Below, piece by piece: positions 64,000 through 64,000 of a stretch of DNA of 64,000 bases. Below the pieces are notes generated by a model. That model did no database searches. It had not been told where the DNA came from and was given only the letters and a program-made list of their open reading frames with translations. Positions within the stretch are counted from its first letter, which is position 1. Each line of letters starts with the position of its first letter. Origin of the DNA: Funiculus sociatus GB2-C1 (GTDB lineage: Bacteria; Cyanobacteriota; Cyanobacteriia; Cyanobacteriales; FACHB-T130); contig NZ_JAMPKJ010000015.1 of the NCBI RefSeq assembly GCF_039962115.1, positions 1 through 64,000 on the forward strand. The letters run 5' to 3'. A program made the translations under genes and the position numbers.

Positions 64000-64000
64000 C

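Noticed and set aside
1-64000. tRNA, rRNA or riboswitch genes
   Set aside because: No cloverleaf, rRNA segment or known riboswitch core was recognised by eye in the intergenic regions; a covariance-model search was not possible.

Overview
The window comes from a cyanobacterium, probably filamentous. The octamer GCGATCGC (HIP1) is very frequent. Families typical of cyanobacteria are present: a DevBCA exporter, an SLH/OprB porin, a VMAP-type HTH/NB-ARC/WD40 protein, AAA_35-like ATPases, a giant Ser/Thr-His hybrid kinase, and PEP-CTERM and RTX beta-propeller proteins. Short dispersed repeats and heptanucleotide tandem repeats are common and lie inside several genes. I cannot tell from this window whether the organism forms heterocysts.

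Region 1 (1-18.3 kb) looks like a lipid/polyketide locus. An IS5-like transposase start is cut by the left edge. On the minus strand follow a type II thioesterase, a GT1 glycosyltransferase and a DevB-DevC-DevA exporter. After a 1.6-kb gene-free divergent region, the plus strand carries a fatty acyl-AMP ligase (FAAL), an AraC-type regulator whose receiver has lost its phospho-acceptor Asp, a free ACP, a non-haem diiron protein of the AurF/CylC type, and a KS-AT-KR-ACP-thioester-reductase PKS. Read together: a fatty acid is activated and loaded on the ACP, possibly hydroxylated or halogenated, extended once, reduced off as an aldehyde or alcohol, then possibly glycosylated and exported.

Region 2 (18.4-27.7 kb) holds two paralogous SBBP-repeat beta-propeller proteins with different C-terminal export signals (RTX and PEP-CTERM). 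Between them lie a GT4 glycosyltransferase, a methyltransferase, a deleted fabF relic, fabZ and a small double-glycine-leader peptide.

Region 3 (27.7-47.3 kb) is lipid modification, signalling and envelope: a CFA synthase-like methyltransferase, a 2,404-residue hybrid kinase, an overlapping AAA/AAA-vWA gene pair, a degenerate and a complete M23-type envelope protein, a fragment of an Rpn-type gene, and a VMAP-HTH/NB-ARC/14-WD40 protein carrying several dispersed repeats in frame.

Region 4 (47.7-64 kb) is a probable nitrogen-scavenging superlocus. It has two complete BMP-type (nucleoside/purine-class) ABC importers, a biuret-hydrolase-like enzyme with a conserved D/K/C/Q set, a related cysteine hydrolase, a free-standing allophanate-hydrolase C-terminal domain, a cupin, a porin, an IPNS-family Fe(II) oxygenase and the end of a cytosine/purine (NCS1) permease. 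NtcA-like sites precede both binding-protein genes and the porin, and another precedes the FAAL gene. All functions are inferred from motifs and context by eye; no database search was run.
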